Position numbers and translations under genes: made by a program. This document shows, piece after piece, positions 1-10,613 of a stretch of 64,000 nucleotides of DNA; positions within the stretch are counted from its first letter, which is position 1; each line of letters begins with the position of its first letter. The stretch is from Pseudomonas helmanticensis (GTDB lineage Bacteria; Pseudomonadota; Gammaproteobacteria; Pseudomonadales; Pseudomonadaceae): the NCBI RefSeq assembly GCF_900182985.1, contig NZ_FXUY01000001.1:4847501-4911500 (forward strand), read 5' to 3'. The notes under the pieces are model-generated. The model had not been told where the DNA came from and ran no database searches. It was given only the letters and a program-made list of their open reading frames with translations.

Positions 1-665
1 CGATAGACCAGGTAACCGATCATCCCGCCGAACAACACGCCGCCAATCGCTTCGTGAACGAACAGCATGGCCGTGGCACTGATGGTCGGGGTTTCGCCGA
101 GTTGAGCGATGCCCAGCAGCACAGTGAACACCACGACTGCGGTGCCGTCGTTGAACAACGACTCGCCGACGATGGTGGTTTTCAGCGGTTTCGACGCATT
201 GGCGGTACGCAGCACGCCGAGCACGGCGATCGGATCGGTCGGCGAGATCAGCGCGCCGAACAACAGGCAATAGAGGAAGCTCACGTGCCAGCCGAACAGG
301 GCAAAGATGTAAAAGGCGAGGCTGCCGATCACCGCGGTGGCGATCAATACGCCGAAAGTCGCCAGTAAACCGATGGGCCAGCGGTAGCTGCGCAGATCAT
401 TGAGGTTGACGTGCAAGGCGCCGGCGAACAACAGGAATGACAACATCCAGTTCATCAACAGATCACCGAAGTCGATCTGGCCGATCAGTTGCTGCACGCG
501 TTCTTCGAGGCCGGGGTAGCCGAGCACGCTCAGGCCTTGCAGTAACAGGGAGAACAACAGCGCAGTGACCATCACACCGATGGTCGGCGGCAGGCCGATG
601 AAGCGGAAGTTGACGAAGGTGAGGAGGGTGGTGAGGCAGATGAAAGCGGCGACAAGTTCAAGCAT
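1..665 (-). CDS. CPA1-family cation:proton antiporter (partial, C-terminus outside window)
   Basis: The reading frame starts at ATG 665 after an AAGGA-type ribosome site and runs off the left edge, giving 221 residues. It is an inner-membrane Na+ or K+/H+ exchanger of the NhaP-like CPA1 family. Several hydrophobic segments are visible, with the two family signatures ISPTDPIAVLGVLR (about residues 130-143) and VGESLFNDGTAVVVF (about 157-171); the Asp residues in these form the ion-binding site. Cation specificity cannot be read from the fragment. The 290 bases upstream hold only a repeat element before the next gene, so it is probably transcribed alone. Confidence 0.9.
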   Translation of the reverse strand, partial: MLELVAAFICLTTLLTFVNFRFIGLPPTIGVMVTALLFSLLLQGLSVLGYPGLEERVQQLIGQIDFGDLLMNWMLSFLLFAGALHVNLNDLRSYRWPIGLLATFGVLIATAVIGSLAFYIFALFGWHVSFLYCLLFGALISPTDPIAVLGVLRTANASKPLKTTIVGESLFNDGTAVVVFTVLLGIAQLGETPTISATAMLFVHEAIGGVLFGGMIGYLVY

Positions 666-777
666 CCGGGGTCCTTTGGATGAGGGGTGGAAAGACAGCG
701 CACCGAATCTTTGGTGCAGGGGTTGGATGGGCTGAGTCAGGATCGGGACACAGTTGAGGGTGTGATGAGATCAACAG

Positions 778-935
778 CCCCCTCACCCCAGCCCTCTCCC
801 TTAGGGAGAGGGGGAAAGGGAGCAGATCTTCAAGTCTTTCAGGGCCTGAGTTCGGCTCGAAATTTCAGGTCGATGTAACTCAAACACTCAACACGGTCAG
901 TCCCCTCTCCCACTGGGAGAGGGCTAGGGTGAGGG
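778..935. repeat. Paired CCCTCACCC / GGGTGAGGG repeat (family E)
   Basis: Two inverted copies of a CCCTCACCC..GGGAGAGGG palindrome flank a spacer of about 90 bases containing GAGTTCGGCTCG. A near-identical spacer recurs at 50.2-50.4 kb, and single palindromes lie at 52.5 and 57.6 kb. It fills most of the gap between the antiporter and the MFS gene. I call it a dispersed REP-like element by sequence recurrence only. Confidence 0.85.
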
Positions 936-955
936 CTCTTGCAGGCTAAACCCGA

Positions 956-2125
956 TCAGCCGGACACATTGACCGCAGCCGCTTCGCGACGTTGCAGATA
1001 GATGAAAAACAGCGCCGTCAGCACCGTCAATACACCGACCAGCGCACCCGTCCACGGCAAGTCCGCCAGATCCGCACCGCTGGCAACCACCAGACCACCG
1101 ATCCACGCACCCGCCGCATTGCCGAGATTGAATGCGCTCTGGTTCAACGTCGAGCCGAGGTTCGGTGCTTCATGCGCTTGATCGATGATCAGCAATTGCA
1201 GGATCGGACACAGCGCAAAGGCAAAAATCCCCCACAGCACCAGCGTAATGGCGGCCGGAATCACCGAACGGCTGGTCTGGCTGAACGCCGCGAGAATTAC
1301 CACCACCGCCAAGGCCACACCGACCAGCGACGGCAGCAAACGGCTATCGGCCAAGCGCCCGCCGAGCATGCTGCCACCGGTCAGGCCGACGCCGAACAGC
1401 AGCAACATCACGGTCACGCCGTGCGGGCTGACACCGGTGATGTCCTGCAGGATCGGCGCGATGTAGGTGAACACGCTGAACAGGCTGGTGGACGCCAATA
1501 CGCTCATGCCCAACGCCAACAGCACATTGACCTTGCCCAGCACTTTGAATTCGCTGGCGAGATTGGCCTTGTCCATCGGGATGTGTTTTGGCAGCCATAA
1601 CCACTGCGCGAGCGCCGCGATCACGCCAATCACCGACACTGCCCAGAACGTCGAGCGCCAGCCGGCGTATTGACCGAGCGCTGTACCCAACGGCACGCCG
1701 AGGACATTGGCCAGCGTCAGGCCGGTAAACATCATGGCAATTGCCTGCGCGCGTTTGTTCGGTGCCACCAGTCCGGCGGCGACCACCGAGCCGATGCCGA
1801 AAAACGCGCCATGACACAACGCGGTGACCACGCGCGCCGCCATCAATGTCGCGTAGTTCGGTGCGAGGGCGCAGAGGATATTGCCGAGGATGAACATCAG
1901 CGTCATGCCCAGCAGCGTCGCTTTGCGCGGCATGTTGGCGGTGCCGATCGCCAGGATCGGCGCGCCGAACACTACGCCCAGGGCATAACCGGTGATCAAC
2001 AGGCCAGCGTGAGGAATGCTCACGGCGAGGTCGCGGGCGACGTCGGGCAGCAAGCCCATGATGACGAATTCAGTGGTGCCGATGCCGAACGCGGCAACAG
2101 CAAGGGCAAGCAAGGCGAGTGGCAT
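956..2125 (-). CDS. MFS efflux transporter, AraJ/YdhP type
   Basis: This 389-residue protein has about 12 hydrophobic segments. Its start reads FGIGTTEFVIMGLLPDVA, the hallmark of the AraJ/YdhP drug:H+ antiporter-1 group, which exports sugars or drugs across the inner membrane. The frame is open for 53 more codons upstream, but that part is hydrophilic and lacks the family sequence, so I start at ATG 2125 (MPLALLALAV). The upstream ribosome site is weak. No linked regulator is present, and the substrate cannot be inferred. Confidence 0.88.
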   Translation of the reverse strand: MPLALLALAVAAFGIGTTEFVIMGLLPDVARDLAVSIPHAGLLITGYALGVVFGAPILAIGTANMPRKATLLGMTLMFILGNILCALAPNYATLMAARVVTALCHGAFFGIGSVVAAGLVAPNKRAQAIAMMFTGLTLANVLGVPLGTALGQYAGWRSTFWAVSVIGVIAALAQWLWLPKHIPMDKANLASEFKVLGKVNVLLALGMSVLASTSLFSVFTYIAPILQDITGVSPHGVTVMLLLFGVGLTGGSMLGGRLADSRLLPSLVGVALAVVVILAAFSQTSRSVIPAAITLVLWGIFAFALCPILQLLIIDQAHEAPNLGSTLNQSAFNLGNAAGAWIGGLVVASGADLADLPWTGALVGVLTVLTALFFIYLQRREAAAVNVSG

Positions 2126-2349
2126 GCGCAAGGTCTCTGTCGTTAGTCTTGACGCGTTGATCAGGCATACGCAGGCCAGCGACCGTTCTCGAATGAGTAC
2201 GGGGCAGGCAGGAATTATTGGTATTTTTCTGTGCGCAACTGAGTGCGGCGTGGTCGGTTGCAGTATAAACAGCTGCTGACACATCGCGAATCAATAATCT
2301 GACTATTCGGTTTTCGGATGTTTAACCGTTTGGGTTTTCGGGTGCTCAC

Positions 2350-2434
2350 TGTAGGAGCTGTCGCAGGCTGCGATCTTTTGATCTGGTTGTTAAAAATCAG
2401 AATCAAAAGATCGCAGCCTGCGACAGCTCCTACA
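2350..2434. repeat. REPIN-type inverted repeat, family A
   Basis: Arms GTAGGAGCTGTCGCAGG.. and its reverse complement face each other around a short AT-rich loop. The motif TAGGAGCTGCCGNAGGCTGCGATCTTTTGATC recurs at 3.7, 8.0, 12.7, 26.8, 48.4 and 51.5 kb, with single arms at 22.5 and 47.8 kb. It lies between divergent transporter genes; the rest of the 337-base gap shows nothing else I can name. Confidence 0.93.
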
Positions 2435-2462
2435 TCGAGACTATAAAAACAAGGGGTAAGAC

Positions 2463-3296
2463 GTGCTGGCGACAGCTTTGGTTTTGGTGGCGGCGCTGTT
2501 GCACGCGACGTGGAACACATTGATCAAATTCAGCGCCGAACGGCTGCTGGTGGTGGCGTGCATGGACACCGTGGCGCTGCTGGTGGTCGCCATCGCGTTG
2601 CCGTTCGTGAGTCTGCCGCCCATGGAAATCTGGCCGTGGATTCTCGCTTCTGCGGCGTTTGAACTGCTCTATCGTTACCTGTTGATCCAGGCTTATCGGG
2701 TCGGCGATCTCGGCCTGGTCTATCCGCTGATGCGCGGGTTGTCGCCACTGGTGGTGCTGGCGCTGACGCTGATCTTCGCCGGCGAAGTCCTCACCACGCA
2801 GCAGATCTTCGGCATCATGCTGATTCCATTGGGCATGGTTTGTCTGCTTTGGCAGGGCGGCGGCGGAAAACACCTGCCGTGGTCGATGCTGCCGGTGGTG
2901 GCGCTGATCGGCCTGTGCATCGGCTGCTACACCTACATCGATGGCCAGGCGCTGCGACGCTGGTCGCACCCGCTGGATTATCTGGTCTGGGTGACGCTGC
3001 TGAGTGCCTGGCCGTTTCCGCTGTTGGCGTGGGTCGCCAAGCGCCCGGCGTTCCGGCTGTTCTGGCGCGAGGAGTGGAAGCTCGGGCTGGCGGTGGGCTT
3101 CTGCGTGTTGGCCAGCTACGCTCTGGTGCTGTGGGCGATGCAGTTGGGCTCGATTGCCGAAGCGGCGGCGTTGCGCGAGATCAGCGTGATTCTGGTGGTG
3201 CTGTTCGGTATGCGCTACCTGAAAGAACCTTTCGGCCGGCCACGGCTCTTAGCCTGTGGGCTGGTGCTGATCGGCATGTTGATCATGAAGTTCTGA
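2463..3296 (+). CDS. EamA/DMT-superfamily transporter
   Basis: The 277-residue protein has roughly ten hydrophobic segments forming two EamA halves; the second half begins near residue 140 (MLPVVALIGLCIGCYTYIDG). The family exports amino acids or other small metabolites through the inner membrane. Translation most likely begins at GTG 2463, placed 5 bases after an AAGGGG ribosome site. The MAPEG gene follows 39 bases later on the same strand, so the two may be co-transcribed. The substrate is unknown. Confidence 0.88.
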   Translation: MLATALVLVAALLHATWNTLIKFSAERLLVVACMDTVALLVVAIALPFVSLPPMEIWPWILASAAFELLYRYLLIQAYRVGDLGLVYPLMRGLSPLVVLALTLIFAGEVLTTQQIFGIMLIPLGMVCLLWQGGGGKHLPWSMLPVVALIGLCIGCYTYIDGQALRRWSHPLDYLVWVTLLSAWPFPLLAWVAKRPAFRLFWREEWKLGLAVGFCVLASYALVLWAMQLGSIAEAAALREISVILVVLFGMRYLKEPFGRPRLLACGLVLIGMLIMKF

Positions 3297-3335
3297 CGGC
3301 CTGCGAATTCTATAAATCGAAAAAAGGACGGCGTT

Positions 3336-3719
3336 ATGACGGTGGCTCTGTGGTGTGTGTTGGTCGCGATTTTTCTGCCGTATGTCTGCACGGGTGTGGC
3401 CAAGGCCGTGGGCGGTTACAGACTGAGTGACAACCATGATCCGCGCGACTTTCTCGAAAGCCTCAGCGGTGTGGCGAGACGTGCGCATGCCGCGCAACTG
3501 AACAGCTTTGAAGTGATGCCGGCGTTTGCGGCGGCGGTGATCGTTGCGCACCTGGTGGGCACGGCGCAGCTGGTGACGGTCAATGTGCTGGCGGTGCTGT
3601 TTATCACCAGTCGTCTGCTGTACATCATTTGCTATCTGGCGGACTGGGCGATCTTGCGGTCGCTGGTGTGGTTTGTGGGGATGGGGTTGATTGCTTCGTT
3701 CTTCTTTGTTTCGGTTTAG
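3336..3719 (+). CDS. MAPEG family membrane protein
   Basis: This 127-residue protein has four hydrophobic segments with the MAPEG pattern: an N-terminal helix, a polar loop RDFLESLSGVARRAHAAQLN and then FEVMPAFAAAV. Bacterial MAPEG proteins resemble eukaryotic microsomal glutathione transferases, but most bacterial members have no proven reaction. It lies 39 bases after the EamA transporter and is preceded by AAAAAAGGACG, a good ribosome site. Confidence 0.87.
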   Translation: MTVALWCVLVAIFLPYVCTGVAKAVGGYRLSDNHDPRDFLESLSGVARRAHAAQLNSFEVMPAFAAAVIVAHLVGTAQLVTVNVLAVLFITSRLLYIICYLADWAILRSLVWFVGMGLIASFFFVSV

Positions 3720-3728
3720 GTAAAGCAA

Positions 3729-3812
3729 GATCAAAAGATCGCAGCCTGCGGCAGCTCCTACTCAGGTTATGTGTTAATCCCTGTAGGAGCTGCCGCAGGC
3801 TGCGATCTTTTG
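3729..3812. repeat. REPIN-type inverted repeat, family A
   Basis: Two inverted family-A arms, each with GATCGCAGCCTGCGGCAGCTCCTA or its complement, occupy the gap between the convergent MAPEG gene and mltA. There is no T-run, so it is not a typical intrinsic terminator, though the hairpin could still affect 3' ends. Confidence 0.92.
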
Positions 3813-3816
3813 CTTT

Positions 3817-4989
3817 TCAGGGTTTGTCAGCCACCTGCGGCACTTGCGGCAGCGCCGCGCCTTTGGGCCAGAGCATCCAGATCTGCCCTTGCTGTTTCAT
3901 GTCGCCGGCCAGTTGCCCGGCCGCATCACCGGTGCCCCAGAACAGATCCGCGCGGACCTCGCCGGCAATCGCGCCGCCGGTATCCTGCGCCGCCACCGGG
4001 CGCACCAGTGCCGTGCCATCCGGGCGGGTGGTCGACAGCCACAGCAGGCTGCCCAGCGGAATCACCTTGCGATCCACTGCCGCGCTGTAACCGGCAGTCA
4101 GCGGTACGTTCAGCGAACCACGAGGGCCTTCGTTACTGTCCGGGTTGCGAGTGAAGAACACATAGCTCGGATTGCTGCCGAGCAGTTCCGGGATGCGCGC
4201 CGGATTGGCTTTGGCCCAGTTGCTGATTGCGCTCATGGTCACGTCTTCTTTCTTCAGCTCACCTTGTTCGACCAGCCAGCGCCCGATCGGCCGGTACGGA
4301 TGACCGTTCTGATCGGCGTAGGCGATACGCAGCTGTTTGCCGTCCTGGGTCTGAATACGCCCGGAACCCTGGATCTGCAGAAATTGCAGGTTCATCGGAT
4401 CGGTCAGGTAGGCAACCACAGGGGCTTTGACGCCTTTCGATTCAATGGTCGCTGCGTCGTCGTAAGGCTTGAGCACGCGACCTTCGAGGCGACCGCGCAG
4501 ACGTTTGCCTTTGAGTTCTGGATAAATACTGTCCAGTGAAACAATGATCATGTCTTCCGGCACGCCATACACGGGCACATTGGCCGTGTCGGTCGGCGTC
4601 AAGCTGCCGGGGTAGACCGGTTCGTAGTAACCGGTGATCAAACCGTTGGGGTTGTCGTTTTCAGCGCGCAGGCCGTAGACATCCAGATTCTGCTTGAGGA
4701 ACGCGCGAATCTCCGTGGCGCTTTGCGGCACTGTGGCTGCTGCTGCGCAGGTCGGGCCCCAGACCGTATCAGCCTTGAGTCGGGTGCAGGCGCTGCGCCA
4801 CGAACCGAAACCGGCGACCAGGTCGCTATCAGACACCGCCGGCAGTGCTTCCCAAGTGGCACTGGAATAGGTCGCGAGGGCATGGGTTTTCGGCTTGGCA
4901 GTCTCGCCACCGGTGCAGCCAGCGAGGATTGCCAGCAGCGGAAGGGTTGCGATCAGCGGGTGACGCCAGGCCTGGAAACGGCTGTTCAT
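3817..4989 (-). CDS. mltA: Membrane-bound lytic murein transglycosylase A
   Basis: MltA cleaves the beta-1,4 bond between MurNAc and GlcNAc in peptidoglycan, forming 1,6-anhydroMurNAc, and is anchored to the outer membrane as a lipoprotein. The 390-residue protein begins at ATG 4989 after AGGAATC; a signal peptide ends in the lipobox LAGC (Cys25). The central MltA barrel contains GYYEPVYPGS, and the C-terminal 3D domain has QDTGGAI, whose Asp336 matches the catalytic Asp of the E. coli enzyme. The stop codon lies next to a family-A repeat. No operon partner is seen. Confidence 0.95.
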   Translation of the reverse strand: MNSRFQAWRHPLIATLPLLAILAGCTGGETAKPKTHALATYSSATWEALPAVSDSDLVAGFGSWRSACTRLKADTVWGPTCAAAATVPQSATEIRAFLKQNLDVYGLRAENDNPNGLITGYYEPVYPGSLTPTDTANVPVYGVPEDMIIVSLDSIYPELKGKRLRGRLEGRVLKPYDDAATIESKGVKAPVVAYLTDPMNLQFLQIQGSGRIQTQDGKQLRIAYADQNGHPYRPIGRWLVEQGELKKEDVTMSAISNWAKANPARIPELLGSNPSYVFFTRNPDSNEGPRGSLNVPLTAGYSAAVDRKVIPLGSLLWLSTTRPDGTALVRPVAAQDTGGAIAGEVRADLFWGTGDAAGQLAGDMKQQGQIWMLWPKGAALPQVPQVADKP

Positions 4990-5117
4990 GGAGTGATTCC
5001 TGTGCCGGTTGCCCGAATGCTCCATGCGTTCAAGCAACCCGTATTTTTAATAGGGCTATTGGTGTTTGGCGGTGACGCGAGGATACTGGCCGCCGAATTC
5101 CGTGACCTGAAGCCACC

Positions 5118-5567
5118 ATGACTCTTAAAAGAATTTCTGTTGTATTGCTGGCCTGTCTGACCTTGTCCGCCTGTGGCGGTGTCGATCCGAATTCGCCGCT
5201 GGGCCAACGCAAGGCGATCTTCAAGCAAATGCTCAAGACCGGTGAAGACCTCGGCGGCATGTTGCGTGGACGTATTCCGTTCGATGGGCCGAAATTCGCC
5301 GAAGGTGCGGTGAAACTCGATGCGTTGTCCCATGAGCCGTGGAAGCATTTCCCGCAGGTTCGCGAGGAAGATCACACCAGCGCCAAGGACGATGTCTGGA
5401 AGCAGCAGGCGCGTTTTCAGGAAATGGCCCGCAACCTTGAAGCGGCCACCGGTGAATTGGTGATCGCCAGTCAGGTCCAGCCGTATAAAGCCAGCAACCT
5501 GGGGCCTGCGGTGCAGAAAGTTGAAGACGCCTGCACTGCTTGCCATAAACAGTTTCGGGATCATTGA
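5118..5567 (+). CDS. Class II cytochrome c (c'/c556-like) lipoprotein
   Basis: The 149-residue exported protein has the signal MTLKRISVVLLACLTLSAC, a likely lipobox (LSAC, Cys19), and one haem-c attachment motif, CTACH, near the C-terminus (about residues 140-144). A single C-terminal CXXCH after a helical bundle is the layout of cytochromes c' and c556. Its role is unproven; such proteins carry electrons or bind ligands such as NO in the periplasm. It is divergent from mltA with about 128 bases between the starts. Confidence 0.9.
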   Translation: MTLKRISVVLLACLTLSACGGVDPNSPLGQRKAIFKQMLKTGEDLGGMLRGRIPFDGPKFAEGAVKLDALSHEPWKHFPQVREEDHTSAKDDVWKQQARFQEMARNLEAATGELVIASQVQPYKASNLGPAVQKVEDACTACHKQFRDH

Positions 5568-5590
5568 TCTACAAGACTGCTGAGTAACCT

Positions 5591-5724
5591 TGTGGCGAGG
5601 GGATTTATCCCCGTTGGGTTGCGAAGGAGCCCCAAAACCATACAACCGGGTTTTTTCAGTCAGACCCGACTAGCCGGATTTGCGACGGCTTCGCCGCCGG
5701 ACGGGGATAAATCCCCTCGCGACA
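5591..5724. repeat. Inverted repeat, family D (GTGGCGAGGGGATTTATCCCC)
   Basis: Inverted arms TGTGGCGAGGGGATTTATCC and its complement surround a less conserved centre. Relatives lie at 29.7 and 36.3 kb. It separates the convergent cytochrome and DUF1090 genes. Confidence 0.92.
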
Positions 5725-5734
5725 GGGCCATCAA

Positions 5735-6130
5735 TTACTTGTCGATTTCGTCCAGCGCGTCCTGCAGTTCTTTGCGCGATTCAGCGAGTTTGTCTTTGCG
5801 CTTGTTGATCTTCTCCGGATCGCCCTTTTTCATTGCCTTGTCGAGATCGGCCTGGCGCTGGCTGACTTCGTGTTTGGCTTCGAGCACTTTGTTTTCGCGT
5901 TCTTTCTTCAGGCCGGCGTCGGTGCAGTGTTCGTTCACTTCACGCAGGGCCGTTTCCAGACCTGCCTGCTGATCGGCATTGCCGCGCGACTTGGCCTGTT
6001 CGATCTGATTCATGATGCCCTGCTTCTTGGCGGCGCAACCGGTCAGGCCCGGGGCGTCTTCATCGGCCATTACAGGGGCGGCCATCATGCCGCAGAGGGT
6101 CAGCATGGCGAGCGGTGCGAGAAATTTCAT
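5735..6130 (-). CDS. DUF1090 family periplasmic protein (YqjC-like)
   Basis: The 131-residue protein starts at ATG 6130 after a GGAGC ribosome site. A signal peptide (MKFLAPLAMLTLCGMMAAPVMA) is followed by a short Cys-containing region (TGCAAKKQGI) and a long charged helix rich in Lys, Glu and Arg, as in E. coli YqjC (DUF1090). The biochemical role of the family is unknown. It sits between ligB and a repeat, with no obvious partner. Confidence 0.88.
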   Translation of the reverse strand: MKFLAPLAMLTLCGMMAAPVMADEDAPGLTGCAAKKQGIMNQIEQAKSRGNADQQAGLETALREVNEHCTDAGLKKERENKVLEAKHEVSQRQADLDKAMKKGDPEKINKRKDKLAESRKELQDALDEIDK

Positions 6131-6227
6131 AAAAGCTCCATGTGCAAAGGCAATCGGGTCGGTAAGGCACTGCGCTGTTGGAGCGCCCTGGCCGCCGTTG
6201 GGTTCCCGGCGAGGCGGGATTGCGTGT

Positions 6228-7907
<1,680 letters not shown>

Positions 7908-7985
7908 TCAGGGAAGGTATTTGAAGGCTAGTCGGGATTTCGGGCAGGGGTGGGCAGGTGTTTTTCGGGGTGTTTCGACGGCTGA

Positions 7986-8070
7986 AGATCAAAAGATCGC
8001 AGCCTGCGGCAGCTCCTACATTGGCATGCGGATATCTGTACGAACTGCCGCAGGCGGCGATCTTTTGATC
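7986..8070. repeat. REPIN-type inverted repeat, family A
   Basis: Inverted family-A arms, the right one diverged (GAACTGCCGCAGGCGGCGATC), lie between the metK terminator and ligB. Confidence 0.9.
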
Positions 8071-8080
8071 TGGCAGCCAT

Positions 8081-8120
8081 GAAAAAGCCCCGCACGGCGC
8101 GAACCGTGCGGGGCTTTTGG
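8081..8120 (-). terminator. Intrinsic terminator of metK
   Basis: Read leftwards, a GC-rich stem (AAAGCCCCGCACGG / CCGTGCGGGGCTTT) with a short loop ends in a T-run, 18 bases after the metK stop codon. Confidence 0.9.
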
Positions 8121-8137
8121 GTACCGCCGGGGAAATA

Positions 8138-9328
<1,191 letters not shown>

Positions 9329-9346
9329 CTCGATGTTTTCCTGAAT

Positions 9347-10342
9347 TTACCGATGGTGAGTGTCGCCAGTCGGTCGCTGAAAGTGGCGAACCTGAATCTG
9401 GAAACCATTACGTAAGCCTACATAGAGGCTTTCCCCGGGAACGAGTCCCGCAGCGGTGGCCCAACGGGCCAAATCGTCCTGTTCAAACCCCAACCACAGA
9501 TCACCGCAGGCCTCCCTGGCCCAACTCTGGTTGTGGCTACATAACTCTGTCACGAGCAAGCTACCGCCCGGTTGCAGCAGGTCGGCCATGTGCTTGAGCG
9601 CATCGGCCGGCGCGGCGAAATGGTGCAACACCATGTTCAACACCACGCAATCGGCTTGAAGGCTTGTGCCATTCAATGCATCGGCCAATTGCAGGCTGAC
9701 GTTAGCCAGCTGTTCACGTTCGCATACCTGACGCGCCAGTTCGAGCATCGCCGGGCTGTTGTCCAGCGCGGTGACGGCGTGGAAGCGACGCGCCAGTTCC
9801 GGCAGAAAAGCACCATCGCCGGGGCCGACTTCAATGGCCGTGGCAGCACCATCGAAGTTCAGTTTGTCGAGCAGGGCCAGCACACTTTCGCGGTACTGCG
9901 GCAGGCCTGCGATCAAATCCTGCTGGGCGCGAAATTTCTCCGCGACCCTTGCGAAAAAGTCCTGACTGGCCGCGGCGCGTTGGCCATGAACCTGCTCGAT
10001 GCGCGCTTGCACATCGTCAGGCAGCGTCAGGTTGTCGACTTCTTCTAACAACGCCGCGTGCAACTTGCCGCCCAACAGATCGGTGTGGGGCAGGGCGCGG
10101 CGATAAAAGATCGCGTTGCCTTCGCGGCGCGTCGCCACCAGGTCGGCTTGTGCCAGTACCTTGAGATGGTGACTCATGCCGGACTGACCCATACCGAAGA
10201 TCTGCGCCAGCTCCAGAACCCCAAACGAATCGTTGGCCAGCGCGCGCAATACATTCAGCCGCAGCGGATCGCCGCCGGCCTTGCACAGGGCCGCCAGCTC
10301 GTCGCAATCGTCATGGCGAATGGAAGGCACACGTAAGTTCAT
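9347..10342 (-). CDS. sahR: ArsR-family regulator fused to a SAM-methyltransferase domain (SahR-like)
   Basis: The 331-residue protein has an N-terminal winged helix (about residues 15-85, with ELAQIFGMGQSGMSHHLKVL as the recognition region) and a C-terminal Rossmann methyltransferase-like domain starting at AIEVGPGDGAFLPELA (about 167). This architecture, directly before metK, matches SahR, the S-adenosylhomocysteine-responsive repressor of methionine-cycle genes in Proteobacteria. A perfect palindrome 41 bases upstream (10383-10408) is the expected operator. Inference: the methyltransferase fold senses SAM/SAH rather than methylating a substrate. The gene name rests on architecture and context. 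Confidence 0.8.
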   Translation of the reverse strand: MNLRVPSIRHDDCDELAALCKAGGDPLRLNVLRALANDSFGVLELAQIFGMGQSGMSHHLKVLAQADLVATRREGNAIFYRRALPHTDLLGGKLHAALLEEVDNLTLPDDVQARIEQVHGQRAAASQDFFARVAEKFRAQQDLIAGLPQYRESVLALLDKLNFDGAATAIEVGPGDGAFLPELARRFHAVTALDNSPAMLELARQVCEREQLANVSLQLADALNGTSLQADCVVLNMVLHHFAAPADALKHMADLLQPGGSLLVTELCSHNQSWAREACGDLWLGFEQDDLARWATAAGLVPGESLYVGLRNGFQIQVRHFQRPTGDTHHR

Positions 10343-10382
10343 AGGGCTGGCAGTCTAGAGAGGGGTGGAATTCATCGCAAGG

Positions 10383-10408
10383 GCAATATCAAAAAGTTTT
10401 GATATTGC
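10383..10408. promoter_or_regulatory. Perfect 12+12 palindrome, probable SahR operator
   Basis: Arms GCAATATCAAAA and TTTTGATATTGC are exact complements with a 2-base spacer (AG). It lies 41 bases before the sahR start and 206 before tkt, in their divergent region, so it could control sahR-metK and possibly tkt. Confidence 0.75.
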
Positions 10409-10556
10409 TCGATCAATGGCGCTTTTTATTGCACTTCTCACTCGCCGGTTAACTCTACAAACGAGTAGCGGAAAGGTTTCACCAACAGAAAGCGCCGCTA
10501 TCCATTGGAAAAACGCCCCCGGATGACTATCTGTCATTGCCCCGAGGCGCTCCGGT

Positions 10557-10579
10557 GAGGGAAAATGCCCTCCTTTTTT
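10557..10579 (+). terminator. Terminator-like hairpin in the tkt leader
   Basis: GAGGG and CCCTC form a stem with loop AAAATG, followed by CTTTTTTCC. It points towards tkt and lies 35 bases before its start codon, where an attenuator would sit. Just before it, ATG 10523 opens a 12-codon frame ([11 protein letters not shown], stop TGA at 10556-10558) whose stop overlaps the stem. Whether either works is untested. Confidence 0.5.
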
Positions 10580-10613
10580 CCGTTTCGACTTACCAGAACC
10601 CAGGAGATCAGCG

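Noticed and set aside
10500..10580. SAH riboswitch upstream of tkt, because of CCGAGGCGCT near a SAM-related operon
   Set aside because: The conserved core (GAGGAGCGCUGCAA and the pairing downstream partner) is not present; only a short chance match.
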